DNA from: Lithodes maja
Taxonomy: Eukaryota; Arthropoda; Malacostraca; Decapoda; Lithodidae
Length of the DNA stretch: 64,000 nt
Direction of reading: 5' to 3'
NCBI GenBank assembly: GCA_037953745.1
Contig: JBAKBP010004404.1
Coordinates: 62,001-126,000 of the forward strand
Position 1 is the first letter of the stretch; every line of letters begins with the position of its first letter. This document shows positions 54,842-64,000 of this stretch, piece after piece. The notes under the pieces are model-generated. The model saw only the letters and a list, made by a program, of their open reading frames with translations, was not told the DNA's origin and did no database searches. Position numbers and translations under genes: made by a program.

Positions 54842-57800
54842 TCATAATAATAATAATAATAATAATATTTATTCAGTTAGTAATTTACAGAGTTGGTACC
54901 ACATAGTTTGTTACAAATATGACATGTACCAGCCTTGCATAATTCCAACTAAGGATAGCCCAATAAGGCCGTTAGACGTATTTCCATTGGGGTCCTTGTG
55001 GGATTAGGTTAGCTGGGGAAAAATGGGGAGGATAAAGAAATGGATACTTTAGAAAAAGTATTTCTAGGGGGTTATTTTAAGATACCTTACATCCTATAGT
55101 AAATATCAGTAATCCGTAATCAGTAATAATTTCAGTTTGGTTTGTCTATCTCTTATGTCGCATTTAGTAGTAGACATAAGCTTGGTGCTCCCTTCTCGCA
55201 GCTGTCCGGTTCAGGTGTTCCTTCAGGCTACGTCTGAAGGAATACAGTGTTCTCTTTTCACGGACTGACTGGGGTAGGTCGTTCCAGTCTTTGATGGCGG
55301 TGAAGAAGAATGTTTGCTTACCCTGTCCTTGGATTCTCGGGACCTTAAAATTAAACATCCTGTTTCTTGTATTATGTCCACTCCTCTCATTTGCTTTAAC
55401 AAAATCATTCTTTAGGTACTCTGGAGCTCTGTCATAGAAAATTTTGAAGGCATTAGTGAGCCTGATTTGTTTGGCCCTGTCAGCGACATTGAGCATACCT
55501 AGTGACTGAAGTTGTTCCTGGCCAACATGTGATCTGGGTCCTAGGTTCAGCATGAACCTAACCATTTTATTTTGAGTGACCTGAAGTTTGTGCTGTGCTG
55601 ATTTAGATGATGCAGAGTACCAGGATGACACAGAATAGTCAAAATGACATTGAACAAGCGCTTGGCAGAGGGTCTTTTTGGTCGCCGCGGGCAAGCATCC
55701 CACCTGTCTATACAGGTATTTTATACGTGCTCTACACTTACTCAGGATAGATTCCAAAATTGTTTCACCTGACAAACTCGCGTCCAGTTTTAGTCCGAGA
55801 TATTTAACTTGTGACACTGTTGTTATAGGAATATCATTACAGTTGACCGAGAAGCCCACAATGTCTTTCAGTTTGCGTTTTGTTCCACATAAGATGGCTT
55901 CCGTCTTGCCCAGGTGAAGAGATAGTCTATTGTCCACTAGCCATTCACTACATGATTCTAGTTCTTTGGAAAGTGAAGCGGCAATACTTATTGGGTCTTT
56001 TCCTGAAACCAGGAGCACGCTGTCGTCTGCATACAGTAATAATTTACATGAGACGCTCAGTTCCATGTCGTTCACATAACAGAGAAAGAGTAAGGGACCA
56101 AGGATGCTTCCCTGCGGGACCCCACAGTTAATTGGCATAGGATCAGATATATTATCATCAATTTTGACTCTTTGGGTTCTACCACTAAGATAAGATTTAA
56201 ACCAGTTCACAGATCCTATGCCCATTGCTTGTAGTTTATTACATAGGATATCATGGTCTACTGTGTCAAACGCTTTTTGTAGATCAAGAAGAACCATACC
56301 GGTGTAGTTACCTTTAGACATTTCTTTACGAATGTGATCCGTTAAGTGGATGAGACAGGAGTCTGTCGAGTACATGCATCTGAAACCTGATTGAAACTTA
56401 TAGAATAGATCATTTTGTTTGAGGTAGTGTTCAATTTGGGTGTATACCGCTCTTTCAAGGATTTTAGATACAATACATAATATGCTAACTGGTCTGTAGT
56501 TACCAACTTCTAGTTTATTTCCTTTCTTGAATAGAGGGGTTACAATAGCTTCCTTCAGTTCAGCAGGTACAGTGTTGGTGTTAATTGACAAGTTGAGTAT
56601 GTGAGTTAGGGGGCCTGCTATACCAATGGCTCCATCTCGTAGAAATTTGGCAGGAATTTTGTCTGGTCCTGTGCTTTTATGTACATTTAGGTTAGACAGC
56701 TCGTCAAAAGTGTATTTTGGCGTAACATTTTGCAATCCAAATGTGTTTGGGTGTATGTCTTTATCTCTGTAGAAATTTCGAAAGGTGGCCGTTGTTGTCG
56801 TGTATTTATTGAGAGGTTGAGGTAGGTTCTGTGCAAGTGTGTTTGCTATGGAGGTGAAGAAGGAGTTGAAGTAGGTTGAAATTTGTCGTTTATCGTGGCA
56901 AATCTGATCATTAATGGTGAGAGCAATATTAGTGTTAGACGAATCCCTTGTCTTGTTGCTGTAGCCTGTTGTTTTTAGGTGCCTCCATAGTTTCTTTGGG
57001 TTATTCTGATATTCCTCTGCCTTATTGTGAAAATAATTAGTTTTCGCTGATTTTATTTTCCTACTTAGTTTATTCCTGGCCCTGTTGAACTCATGTTTCA
57101 GACCTTGATCCTGTCTATGTTTCGCTAGCCTTTTTAACAGATTGTCTCTGTGTTCCAGATGGTGTAGTATGTCATTGTTGATCCATGGGTCTGACCTTGC
57201 TTTAATTCGTATGTCTTTCAGAGGAGCTATTTCGTCTAGAATGTTTGTGATGATGGTTCTGAAGCCAACCCATGCGTCATTAACGTTTGTACTTCCAAAC
57301 ACTGGAGACCAGTCTGTATTCCATAAAATGTCCAGAAATGTTTCTTTATTGTAGTTTCTGAGTGACCTTGTTTTGATAATCTTGTGATTCTCTAGGGTAA
57401 TTTTTGTGGTTTTTCGTGTGCAATATGTGACGAAGTGATCACTTATCCCAGTCTGTATAACCCCTGATTGGGATATTTTGTCCTCTCTGTTACAGTTTAT
57501 GTGGTCTATTATTGTGGCAGTGTTCTCAGAGATACGTGTGGGGGTTGTGATGAGTTGTTTGTGATTGTGCATTGTCAGTATATGCCTATATTCTCGTACA
57601 AGCCTATCATTTCGTTGTTTGTAACACAGGTTAAAATCCCCTAGTATGATGGATTCATTCCGAGGGTCTAGCGATGACAACGTTCGTTCAAATTTGGTCA
57701 AGAATTGTATGTCGTCTGGTGGCCTATAGCATACCCCAATTGTGATGGGTCTTGTCCTCGGCAGGTATAGATCGATCCACAGAGCTTCGTGATTTTCTAC

Positions 57801-58125
57801 ATGGAGGTCGGTCCTGGTTGTGTGTGTGAGGTTGTTTTTTACATACAGACATACTCCTCCCCCATGCCTATTGCGATCATTCCTAACCATATTGAAACCT
57901 TGAATGTTTATTTCACCATCGTTTATACTTGAATCCAGCCAGGTTTCTGTGATTGCAATTATTGAAGCTTTGGCCTTATTAGCTAACAAGTTTAATTCTG
58001 ACAATTTATGGTACATTGATCTGGCGTTAATGTGGATAAGATGGAGCCCTTTGTTGGTGAACACTCTGTATTCATCTTTGATTTTGAATGTGTCCTGGCT
58101 GGATTCTGAGTTGTTAATACTAATT
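54842..58125 (-). mobile_element. L2/CR1-like non-LTR retrotransposon, 5'-truncated, inserted in C2
   Basis: It sits between C2 halves with a possible GGCA duplication (54838-54841 and 58126-58129). The low-coordinate end is a TAA/ATT microsatellite tail (54842-54868), then a 3' UTR of about 295 bp and the single ORF on the - strand. Truncation falls just before the endonuclease start. There is no RNase H. Confidence 0.93.
55164..58124 (-). CDS. ORF2-type protein (endonuclease and RT) of the L2/CR1-like element, N-terminally truncated
   Basis: The frame is open from the 5' junction to the stop (about 987 codons). There is no natural start; the first 20 codons are what remains of the lost upstream region. 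Endonuclease: HLIHINARSMYHKLSEL, IIAITETWLDS, RHGGGVCLYVK, IILGDFN and GISDHF. RT: KSTGPDKIPAKFLRDG, VTPLFKKGNKLEVGNYRPVS, FQSGFRCMYSTDSCLIHL, GMVLLDLQKAFDTVDH, NCGVPQGSILGPLLFLCYVN and the catalytic YADD (about residue 678 counted from codon 58064). The C-terminus (FFTAIKDWNDLPQSVRE) is the usual CR1/L2 ending. No stops or frameshifts interrupt it, so the insertion is recent, although it cannot move by itself without its 5' end. Confidence 0.93.
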   Translation of the reverse strand: MSINNSESSQDTFKIKDEYRVFTNKGLHLIHINARSMYHKLSELNLLANKAKASIIAITETWLDSSINDGEINIQGFNMVRNDRNRHGGGVCLYVKNNLTHTTRTDLHVENHEALWIDLYLPRTRPITIGVCYRPPDDIQFLTKFERTLSSLDPRNESIILGDFNLCYKQRNDRLVREYRHILTMHNHKQLITTPTRISENTATIIDHINCNREDKISQSGVIQTGISDHFVTYCTRKTTKITLENHKIIKTRSLRNYNKETFLDILWNTDWSPVFGSTNVNDAWVGFRTIITNILDEIAPLKDIRIKARSDPWINNDILHHLEHRDNLLKRLAKHRQDQGLKHEFNRARNKLSRKIKSAKTNYFHNKAEEYQNNPKKLWRHLKTTGYSNKTRDSSNTNIALTINDQICHDKRQISTYFNSFFTSIANTLAQNLPQPLNKYTTTTATFRNFYRDKDIHPNTFGLQNVTPKYTFDELSNLNVHKSTGPDKIPAKFLRDGAIGIAGPLTHILNLSINTNTVPAELKEAIVTPLFKKGNKLEVGNYRPVSILCIVSKILERAVYTQIEHYLKQNDLFYKFQSGFRCMYSTDSCLIHLTDHIRKEMSKGNYTGMVLLDLQKAFDTVDHDILCNKLQAMGIGSVNWFKSYLSGRTQRVKIDDNISDPMPINCGVPQGSILGPLLFLCYVNDMELSVSCKLLLYADDSVLLVSGKDPISIAASLSKELESCSEWLVDNRLSLHLGKTEAILCGTKRKLKDIVGFSVNCNDIPITTVSQVKYLGLKLDASLSGETILESILSKCRARIKYLYRQVGCLPAATKKTLCQALVQCHFDYSVSSWYSASSKSAQHKLQVTQNKMVRFMLNLGPRSHVGQEQLQSLGMLNVADRAKQIRLTNAFKIFYDRAPEYLKNDFVKANERSGHNTRNRMFNFKVPRIQGQGKQTFFFTAIKDWNDLPQSVREKRTLYSFRRSLKEHLNRTAARREHQAYVYY

Positions 58126-60032
58126 GGCAGGCGTCGACAACGGAGTCATCCAGTGTCTTCTGATAGCTCAGGAGAGCTGGATGGTGTCCGCATCTCAGCC
58201 TGGCCAGGTGGACTCTGTCCTCGCGAGGAAGGGAGGATTCGGAAGGATGGATTTCGGGAGGTCGTGCATGCAGCTGCGTGTTGTCTGTGAGTGAGTGGAT
58301 GGATCAGTGAGAGATATGAGTATGGATGTGCTTCTGGAAGTTGGTTCGGGATGGGCAGGGAGGGAGAGAGGACAATAATTGTGTGTGATACCGTGTGCTG
58401 GGTGTTGTTTTGATATTTCTTGGTGTCTGTGGGTGTGTTGCCATGTAGTTTAGTGGGTGGTCTTGGTTCGTGGAGGCTGCTGCCAGGAATTGAGTGCCTC
58501 TCATGTCCAGATGGTCTTTGACTTTGAGGATTTTGGTTTCTTGATGTAGGTGATCTGTGGGTGCAGTAGCTGTGCAGCCTGTAATGATCTTCAGGGCTTT
58601 GTTTTGAATAGTCTGTAAGGTCTTATGATGTGTTTCAGCTAGGTTAGAAGCTGCTTGCATATTCCATCACTGATCTTATGTATTGTTTATATACTGTGGT
58701 GGTAGTTTCTTTGTTGTGTCCAAATTTTGTGTGAGCAAGTAACCTGAGGGCGTTAAGTCTGGGTGTCAGTTTCTTTTTAATGTTTGTGGTGTGCTGTTTG
58801 AATGTCATATGAGTATCATATGTTACTCCTAGGATTTTGGGTGTGTGTGTATGTGTTAGGGGTGTGTTGTTTATGGTGAGTTGAGGGATGTATTCGTGTT
58901 CTCCTGTCCAACTTGTGAGCAGGGTTGCGGTGGATTTGGCTGGGGCTAGATTAAGTCTGTTTGTAGTGCACCAGCCATGTAGTGTGTTGAGATAGGGTTG
59001 AAGGAGATCTGTTGCTCTTTTTGGGTCATGGTGTGTGCATGTGAGTGTTATGTCATCTGCATAGGAGGCTAAGTTTATTTGGGGCGTATTGGGTGTAGTT
59101 ATATCGTGCATGTACAGATTGAAGAGTGCGGGCGATAGGACGGATCCTTGTGGGACTCCGTTTGGAAAGTTTCTGATTTTAGATGACTGACCGGCAAAAG
59201 ATATGTGTGCACATCTGCCTGCAAGGAAGTTGGCCAGCCACTTTTTGTGTTGTGCATGTTTGTGTTGTAGATTTTGTTTGTTAGGTTGTGGCGGGGGATG
59301 GCATCGAAGGCTTTACTAATGTCGAGTGTGGCTAATAGTGATCTGTGTGGTGGTCTAGCCGAGTTGATGCCGTCAAAAGCTCTTTGTGTAAGGTCTGTGA
59401 GAAGAGTGTTTGTGGAGTGCAGTGGTCTAAAGCCATGTTGTGTTGGAGCTAGGGGTAGGTCAGGTGTAATTAGTTGTAATACTAGGCGTTCCATGACTTT
59501 GGAGGGGGAGCAAAGGAGTGTGATGGGGCGGTGCGAGGAGGGTAGCGTGGGGTCTTTGTTGGGTTTGGGGAATGTGATGATGATACCATGCTTCCAAATG
59601 TCTGGTATTGTGTTGTGTGAATAGCTGTAGTTTGATATGTTAGTGAGTGCTTGTATGCCTTGTGGTCCCAGGTGTCTGAGGTGTATGTTGCTTATGTTGT
59701 CTAGGCCACAGGCGGGTGAGTGCTTGAGATTGTTGATGATATGCTTTGTCTGGTGATTGGTGAAGGGTGTATAGTCAGGGTCTGTGGGGAATTGTCTCTT
59801 ACGTCGGATGACACGTCGGTCGTCTTTGTGAGGTTTTAGGTGGCTGACATGTGAGAAGTGATTGATGAGAGTGTTTGCTTGTTGTTTACATGAAGGAGTA
59901 GAGTCTGTTGTTGTGATTGCAGCATGTGATTGTGTTGCTGTTGGAAAGTGTGATGCTGTTTAGTGTTTTGTAGAGTTTTTTGGGGTTTGTTTTGTGATCA
60001 AGTGTTTGTAGGAAGTTATTCCAATTTAGTTT

Positions 60033-60064
<32 letters not shown>

Positions 60065-60066
60065 CC

Positions 60067-63000
60067 CTAAGCTGCCTGGCCGAACAGCCCCGAGTCGCTG
60101 AGGAAGGCCATGGCCACGATCGGGCTTTCCCACAGAGCTCTCATTGAGTGTAGGTTGTGTTGTTGGCGTAAGTGGTTGTGTGAAATGCAGTCTTCTATGA
60201 TGTGTTTAATGGTATGGGGTGCTGTGTTACATCCCGGGCAGGCGTCGACAACGGAGTCATCCAGTCTCTTCTGATAGCTCAGGAGAGCTGGATGGTGTCC
60301 GCATCTCAGCCTGGCCAGGTGGACTCTGTCCTCGCGAGGAAGGGAGGATTTCGGGAGGTCGTGCATGCAGCTGCGTGTTGTCTGTGAGTGAGTGGATGGA
60401 TTGGCGAGAGATATGAGTATGGATGTGCTTCTGGAAGTTGGTTCGGGGTGGGCAGGGAGGGAGAGAGGACAATAATTGTGTGTGATACCGTGTGCTGGGT
60501 GTTGTTTTGATATTTCTTGGTGTCTGTGGGTGTGTTGCCATGTAGTTTAGTGGGTGGTCTTGGTTCGTGGAGGCTGCTGCCAGGAATTGAGTGCCTCTCA
60601 TGTCCAGATGGTCTTTGACTTTGAGGATTTTTGTTTCTTGATGTAGATGATCTGTGGGTGTAGTAGCTGTGCAGCCTGTAATGATCTTCAGGGCTTTGTT
60701 TTGAATAGTCTGTAAGGTCTTATGATGTGTTTCAGCTAGGTTAGAAGCCCAGGCTGGGCTTGCGTATTCCATTACTGATCTTATGTATTGTTTATATACT
60801 GTGGTGGTAGTTTCTTTGTTGTGTCCAAATTTTGTGTGAGCAAGTGACCTGAGGGTGTTAAGTCTGGGTGTCAGTTTCTTTTTAATGCTTGTGGTGTGCT
60901 GTTTGAATGTCATATGAGTATCATATGTTACTCCTAGGATTTTGGGTGTGTGTGTATGTGTTAGGGGTGTGTTGTTTATGGTGAGTTGAGGGATGTATTC
61001 GTGTTCACCTGTCCAGCTTGTGAGCAGGGTTGCGGTGGATTTGGCTGGGGCTAGATTAAGTCTGTTTGTAGTGCACCAGCCATGTAGTGTGTTGAGATAG
61101 GGTTGAAGGAGATCTGTTGCTCTTCTTGGGTCATGGTGTGTGCATGTGAGTGTTATGTCATCTGCATAGGAGGCTAAGTTTATTTGGGGAGTATTGGGTG
61201 TAGTTATATCGTGCATGTACAGATTGAAGAGTGCGGGCGATAGGACGGATCCTTGTGGGACTCCGTTTGGAAAGTTTCTGATTTTAGATGACTGACCGAC
61301 AAAAGATACGTGTGCACATCTGCCTGCTAGGAAGTTGGCCAGCCACCTTTTTGTGTTGTTGTGCATGTTTGTGTTGTAGATTTTGTTTGTTAGGTTGTGG
61401 CGTGGGATGGCATCGAAGGCTTTACTAATGTCGAGTGTGGCTAATAGTGATCTGTGTGGTGGTCTAGCTGAGTTGATGCCGTCAAAAGCTCTTTGTGTAA
61501 GGTCTGTGAGAAGAGTGTTTGTGGAGTGCAGTGGCCTAAAGCCATGTTGTGTTGGAGCTAGGGGTAGGTCGGGTGTAATTAGTTGTAATACTAGGCGTTC
61601 CATGACTTTGGAGGGGGAGCAAAGGAGTGTAATGGGGCGGTGCGAGGAGGGTAGCGTGGGGTCTTTGTTGGGTTTGGGGAATGTGATGATGATACCATGC
61701 TTCCAAATGTCTGGTATTGTGTTGTGTGAATAGCTGTAGTTTGATATGTTAGTGAGTGTTTGTATGCCTTGTGGTCCCAGGTGTCTGAGGTGTATGTTGC
61801 TTATGTTGTCTAGGCCACAGGTGGGTGAGTGCTTGAGATTGTTGATGATATGCTTTGTCTGGTGATTGGTGAAGGGTGTATCGTCAGGGTCTGTGGGGAA
61901 TTGTCTCTTACGTCGGATGACACGTCGGTCGTCTTTGTGAGGTTTTAGGTGGCTGACATGTGAGAAGTGATTGATGAGTGTTTGCTTGTTGTTTACATGA
62001 AGGAGTAGAGTCTGTTGTTGTGATTGCAGCATGTGATTGTGTTGTGTTGCTGTTGGAAAGTGTGATGCTGTTTAGTGTTTTGTAGAGTTTTTTGGGGTTT
62101 GTTTTATGATCAAGTGTTTGTAGGAAGTTATTCCAATTTAGTTTTTGTTGTTCTTGTATTTTGTTGTTAGTTTGGGTGTTGAGTGCTTGAATTTGTTGTG
62201 TGATGTCTTGTGTGGGGGGTGCTGGGGAGTGTTTCAGTGTGTCGCGTTGTCTGATGAGGTTTTGAATTTCTGGTGTGAAGTTGGGGTTGTGTCTTTTTCT
62301 GTTACCTCTTGGAATGTGTTTCTTGTCAGCGTTTTGGATAGTTTTATTGAGTATGTGTACAGCATTGTTGATGTTAGTGATGGGTGTACTGTTTAGAGTT
62401 GTGAAGTGTTGTTCGGTCTCATTTGTAAATGCTTCCCAGTTAGCTATTTTATAATTGGTGTGTGTGTGTTTGTGGCTAGCTGGGGTGAGTCTGGTTTTGG
62501 TGGTGATAATGATCGGGAGGTGGTCAGAGCCTAAGGTTCTGACCACCCTCCAGGATGTTGTGGGGGCGAGTTCTGGGGAGCAAAAGGTGATGTCTGGAGA
62601 TGATGGGTTATAGAGGGCTTGGTGAGGAATATGGGTATGTTGATGGATGTCGTTAAGGATGATGAGGTTATCTGTTTGGTTTTGTAGTACCAGCCCTCTG
62701 TCTGTGTCAGGGTTGTCGACAAACCAGGCCGACGTCTTGGCGTTGAAGTCACCACCCAGGATGATGTGTGGGGTGTTTGTGATGTGTTGTAAGTGTGGTC
62801 TGTATTCATTTGGTACTGTAGGGGATGTTTGGGGAGGGATGTATGTGTTTATGATGGTTATGTTGGATTTGTTGCCAGTGCGTATTTTAATTGATTGTAT
62901 TTCTGTTGTGTTATCATTTGGGGGGAGGAGGGATTTGGTTTGTACACTGGTTACTATGTATGATATTTCATTGTGTACCAGGGTGATGAGTCCACCGCCC

Positions 63001-63185
63001 CCGCCGACAGCCCGGTCTTGTCTGATGGTGGTGAAATTATGAAATGTGGGTGTTTTTTGTGATGTGCGGAGTTTTGTTTCTTGTAAGATGGCAATGTGTA
63101 TGTTGTGTTGTTTGATGAAGTGTGAGAGTTCGTGTTTCTTTGTGTTAATGCCATCTATGTTCAATTGGAGAATGTTAATGTTATG
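60067..63185 (-). pseudogene. ORF2 of C3: endonuclease and RT, two frameshifts
   Basis: The endonuclease begins NINILQLNIDGINTKKHELS (from about 63182), then HIAILQETKLRTSQ, GGGGGLITLVHNE, HIILGGDFNAKTSAW and GSDHLPIII. The frame breaks near 61977 (2 bp lost relative to C2). RT continues in another frame from 62032: RPITLLCSPSKVMERLV, QHGFRPLHSTNTLLTDL, ATLDISKAFDAIPR, FPNGVPQGSVLSPALFNLYM, the catalytic YADD (289-292 from 62032) and KILGVTYDTHMTFKQH. A second break near 60350 (14 bp) precedes the C-terminal HLARLRCGHHPALLSYQKRL, the finger CPGCNTAPHTIKHIIEDC and LFGQAA. No in-frame ATG precedes the endonuclease start. Confidence 0.9.
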
Positions 63186-63953
63186 TGCACGATGTATGTT
63201 GGGTGCTGCTGCACGAGGATGGGGTGGGGGTGAGGGAGGGGCTGGAGGTTGGGATGGGTGAGGTCGGGGTGGGGATTGGGGAGCAGGAGATGGGGGTTGG
63301 AATGGATTAGGATGGGGTGTGGTGTGTTGAGTTGAGGATGTGGATAGTATGGGAAGGTTAGGTGGGTTAGGGAGGAGAGGTGGACGGGTTTTAGGGGGGG
63401 GGGAGTGGATGATATGGGAAGGCTAGGTGGGTTGGGGAGGAGAGGTGGACGGGTTTTAGGCGAGGGATTTGGCTGGGAGAGGGATGGGTATGAGGAACAG
63501 GTCCAGGTGTTCGTGTAGTGTTTCTTGGAGGCAAGTGTTGTACAGGTGAAGTGGGTCCAGTTCCTGCATGAATTGCAGAGAACTGAACCCTTAGTGTGGC
63601 GACTCGAAGTGATGGGTTTTGAGCAAGTTGGACATATGTATGTGTACGTGGGTCCTGGGTTGCTCTCAATGTCTCCGGCTAGAAGAAGTCTAGGAAAAAC
63701 TGTGTGATGTGTGTGTGTGGTGTGAGAGGTGTGGAAATTCCCGGCGCGACCGAAGCCACTCCAAGGACCCGTGCCCCCAGGGGGGGGGGGGGGGGGATAG
63801 TTGTGACGGTTTGGCTCCCGAAACTGCTCCCCGCGGCCGGCATCCGGTTGTCCTCCACTGGTCGATTGATCTTGTCTCCGGCCGTGGAGGGTCGGCAGCC
63901 ATCCGCGGTTGGCAGCTCCGGGAGGTGGTCCCACGGCGTAGACGCCGCCACAT
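63161..63953 (-). CDS. ORF1 of C3: proline-rich protein with 2A-like motif and PHD-like zinc finger
   Basis: The 2A-like motif GDIESNPGP is at 63650-63676 (preceded by LLLA); in known 2A peptides the ribosome fails to link the final Gly-Pro, releasing two proteins. It is followed by a finger: CPTC, then CNSC, WTHFTC and WTC (C4HC-type, PHD-like), and a long Pro/His/Ser-rich tail to a TGA at 63161-63163. The only ATG near the 5' end (63953) is in another frame and would need to cross a 17-base C run (63780-63796, read as G on +) with a one-base change to reach the 2A frame. A GTG at 63934 is the first in-frame start-like codon. Whether the run is real or a sequencing error decides this. Confidence 0.75.
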
Positions 63954-64000
63954 CAGGACCAGTTTTTGTTGTTCTTGTATTTTGTTGTTAGTTTGGGTGT

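Larger units (their letters stand above)
60041..63960 (-). mobile_element. 2A-type LINE family copy C3, nearly full length (3920 bp), inserted into C2
   Basis: A 13-bp duplication AGTTTTTGTTGTT (60028-60040 and 63961-63973) brackets it. The AAC tail is at 60041-60063. On the - strand it runs from GGTCCTGATGTGGCGGCG through ORF1 (2A-like motif, PHD-like finger), ORF2 endonuclease and RT, to LFGQAA. It is disabled by a 2-bp loss at about 61977 and a 14-bp loss at about 60350, both seen against C2. There is no RNase H. Endonuclease, RT and a PHD-like ORF1 suggest the CR1/L2/Jockey assemblage; the exact clade is open. Confidence 0.93.
54652..64000 (-). mobile_element. 2A-type LINE family copy C2, old, split by two later insertions, runs off the window
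   Basis: C2 is visible in three pieces: 54652-54841 (3' end with AAC tail), 58130-60040 (RT region) and 63974-64000 (sequence upstream of the RT, matching 62147-62173 of C3). The pieces are contiguous once the L2/CR1-like element (54842-58125) and C3 (60041-63960) are removed. Its RT ORF is broken: open parts 58304-58660, 58644-59111 and 59099-59494 need frame changes. RT motifs (DISKAFDAIPR, SYADDITLTC) are still readable. Confidence 0.92.

Noticed and set aside
61383..61733. A + strand frame of 116 residues, also present at 59274
   Set aside because: It is repeated only because the underlying LINE is repeated; it is antisense to the RT.

Overview
This is animal nuclear DNA, most likely from a decapod crustacean or another arthropod. 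Evidence for this is GT-AG introns of up to 11 kb, a BAG6 host gene, tRNA-derived SINEs, TTAA- and TA-flanked non-autonomous DNA transposons, and at least five lineages of non-LTR retrotransposon. Assignment to decapods is an inference from the style of the repeats; the sequence carries no species marker. I see no bacterial operons, CRISPR arrays, rRNA or credible functional tRNA genes.

One host gene is recognisable: the C-terminal part (about 723 residues, 12 exons, + strand, 8820 to 44439) of a BAG6/BAT3/Scythe orthologue, the cytosolic chaperone and quality-control factor. Its N-terminal exons, including the expected ubiquitin-like domain, are not in the window and should lie to the left. 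The exons are small (57 to 333 bp), keep phase throughout and end at a TGA at 44437-44439. Its introns have been swollen by transposons. A decayed duplicate of one exon (about 34184-34305) and a decayed tandem array seeded from the last codons and stop codon (44423 to about 44975) are additional relics.

Layout: 1-6376 is a non-LTR element of the I/Nimb type with intact ORF1 and ORF2 (5' end off the window), inserted in a dead RTE-like element (6377-8560) that also carries a TA-flanked DNA transposon and two other insertions. From 8820 to 26700 are BAG6 exons among SINEs, TTAA elements, TA-flanked TIR elements and RTE-like debris. From 26979 to 34156 is a complete 7.2-kb copy of the I/Nimb-type element with both ORFs intact and a 12-bp target duplication, in sense orientation inside a BAG6 intron. 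From 34157 to 44439 are the remaining BAG6 exons, with a CR1/Jockey-like fragment and more SINEs. From 44440 to 54650 are MITEs, a self-nested retrotransposon remnant and a third, frameshifted I/Nimb-type copy. From 54652 to the right edge is a three-layer nest on the - strand: an old copy of a 2A-containing retrotransposon family (C2), split once by an L2/CR1-like element with an intact 5'-truncated ORF, and again by a nearly full-length copy of its own family (C3).

The retroelement proteins work as self-mobilising units: ORF1 nucleic-acid-binding protein (CCHC knuckles in the I/Nimb type, a PHD-like finger behind a 2A-like motif in the other family), and ORF2 endonuclease plus reverse transcriptase, with RNase H only in the I/Nimb type. 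The many short elements depend on enzymes encoded elsewhere.
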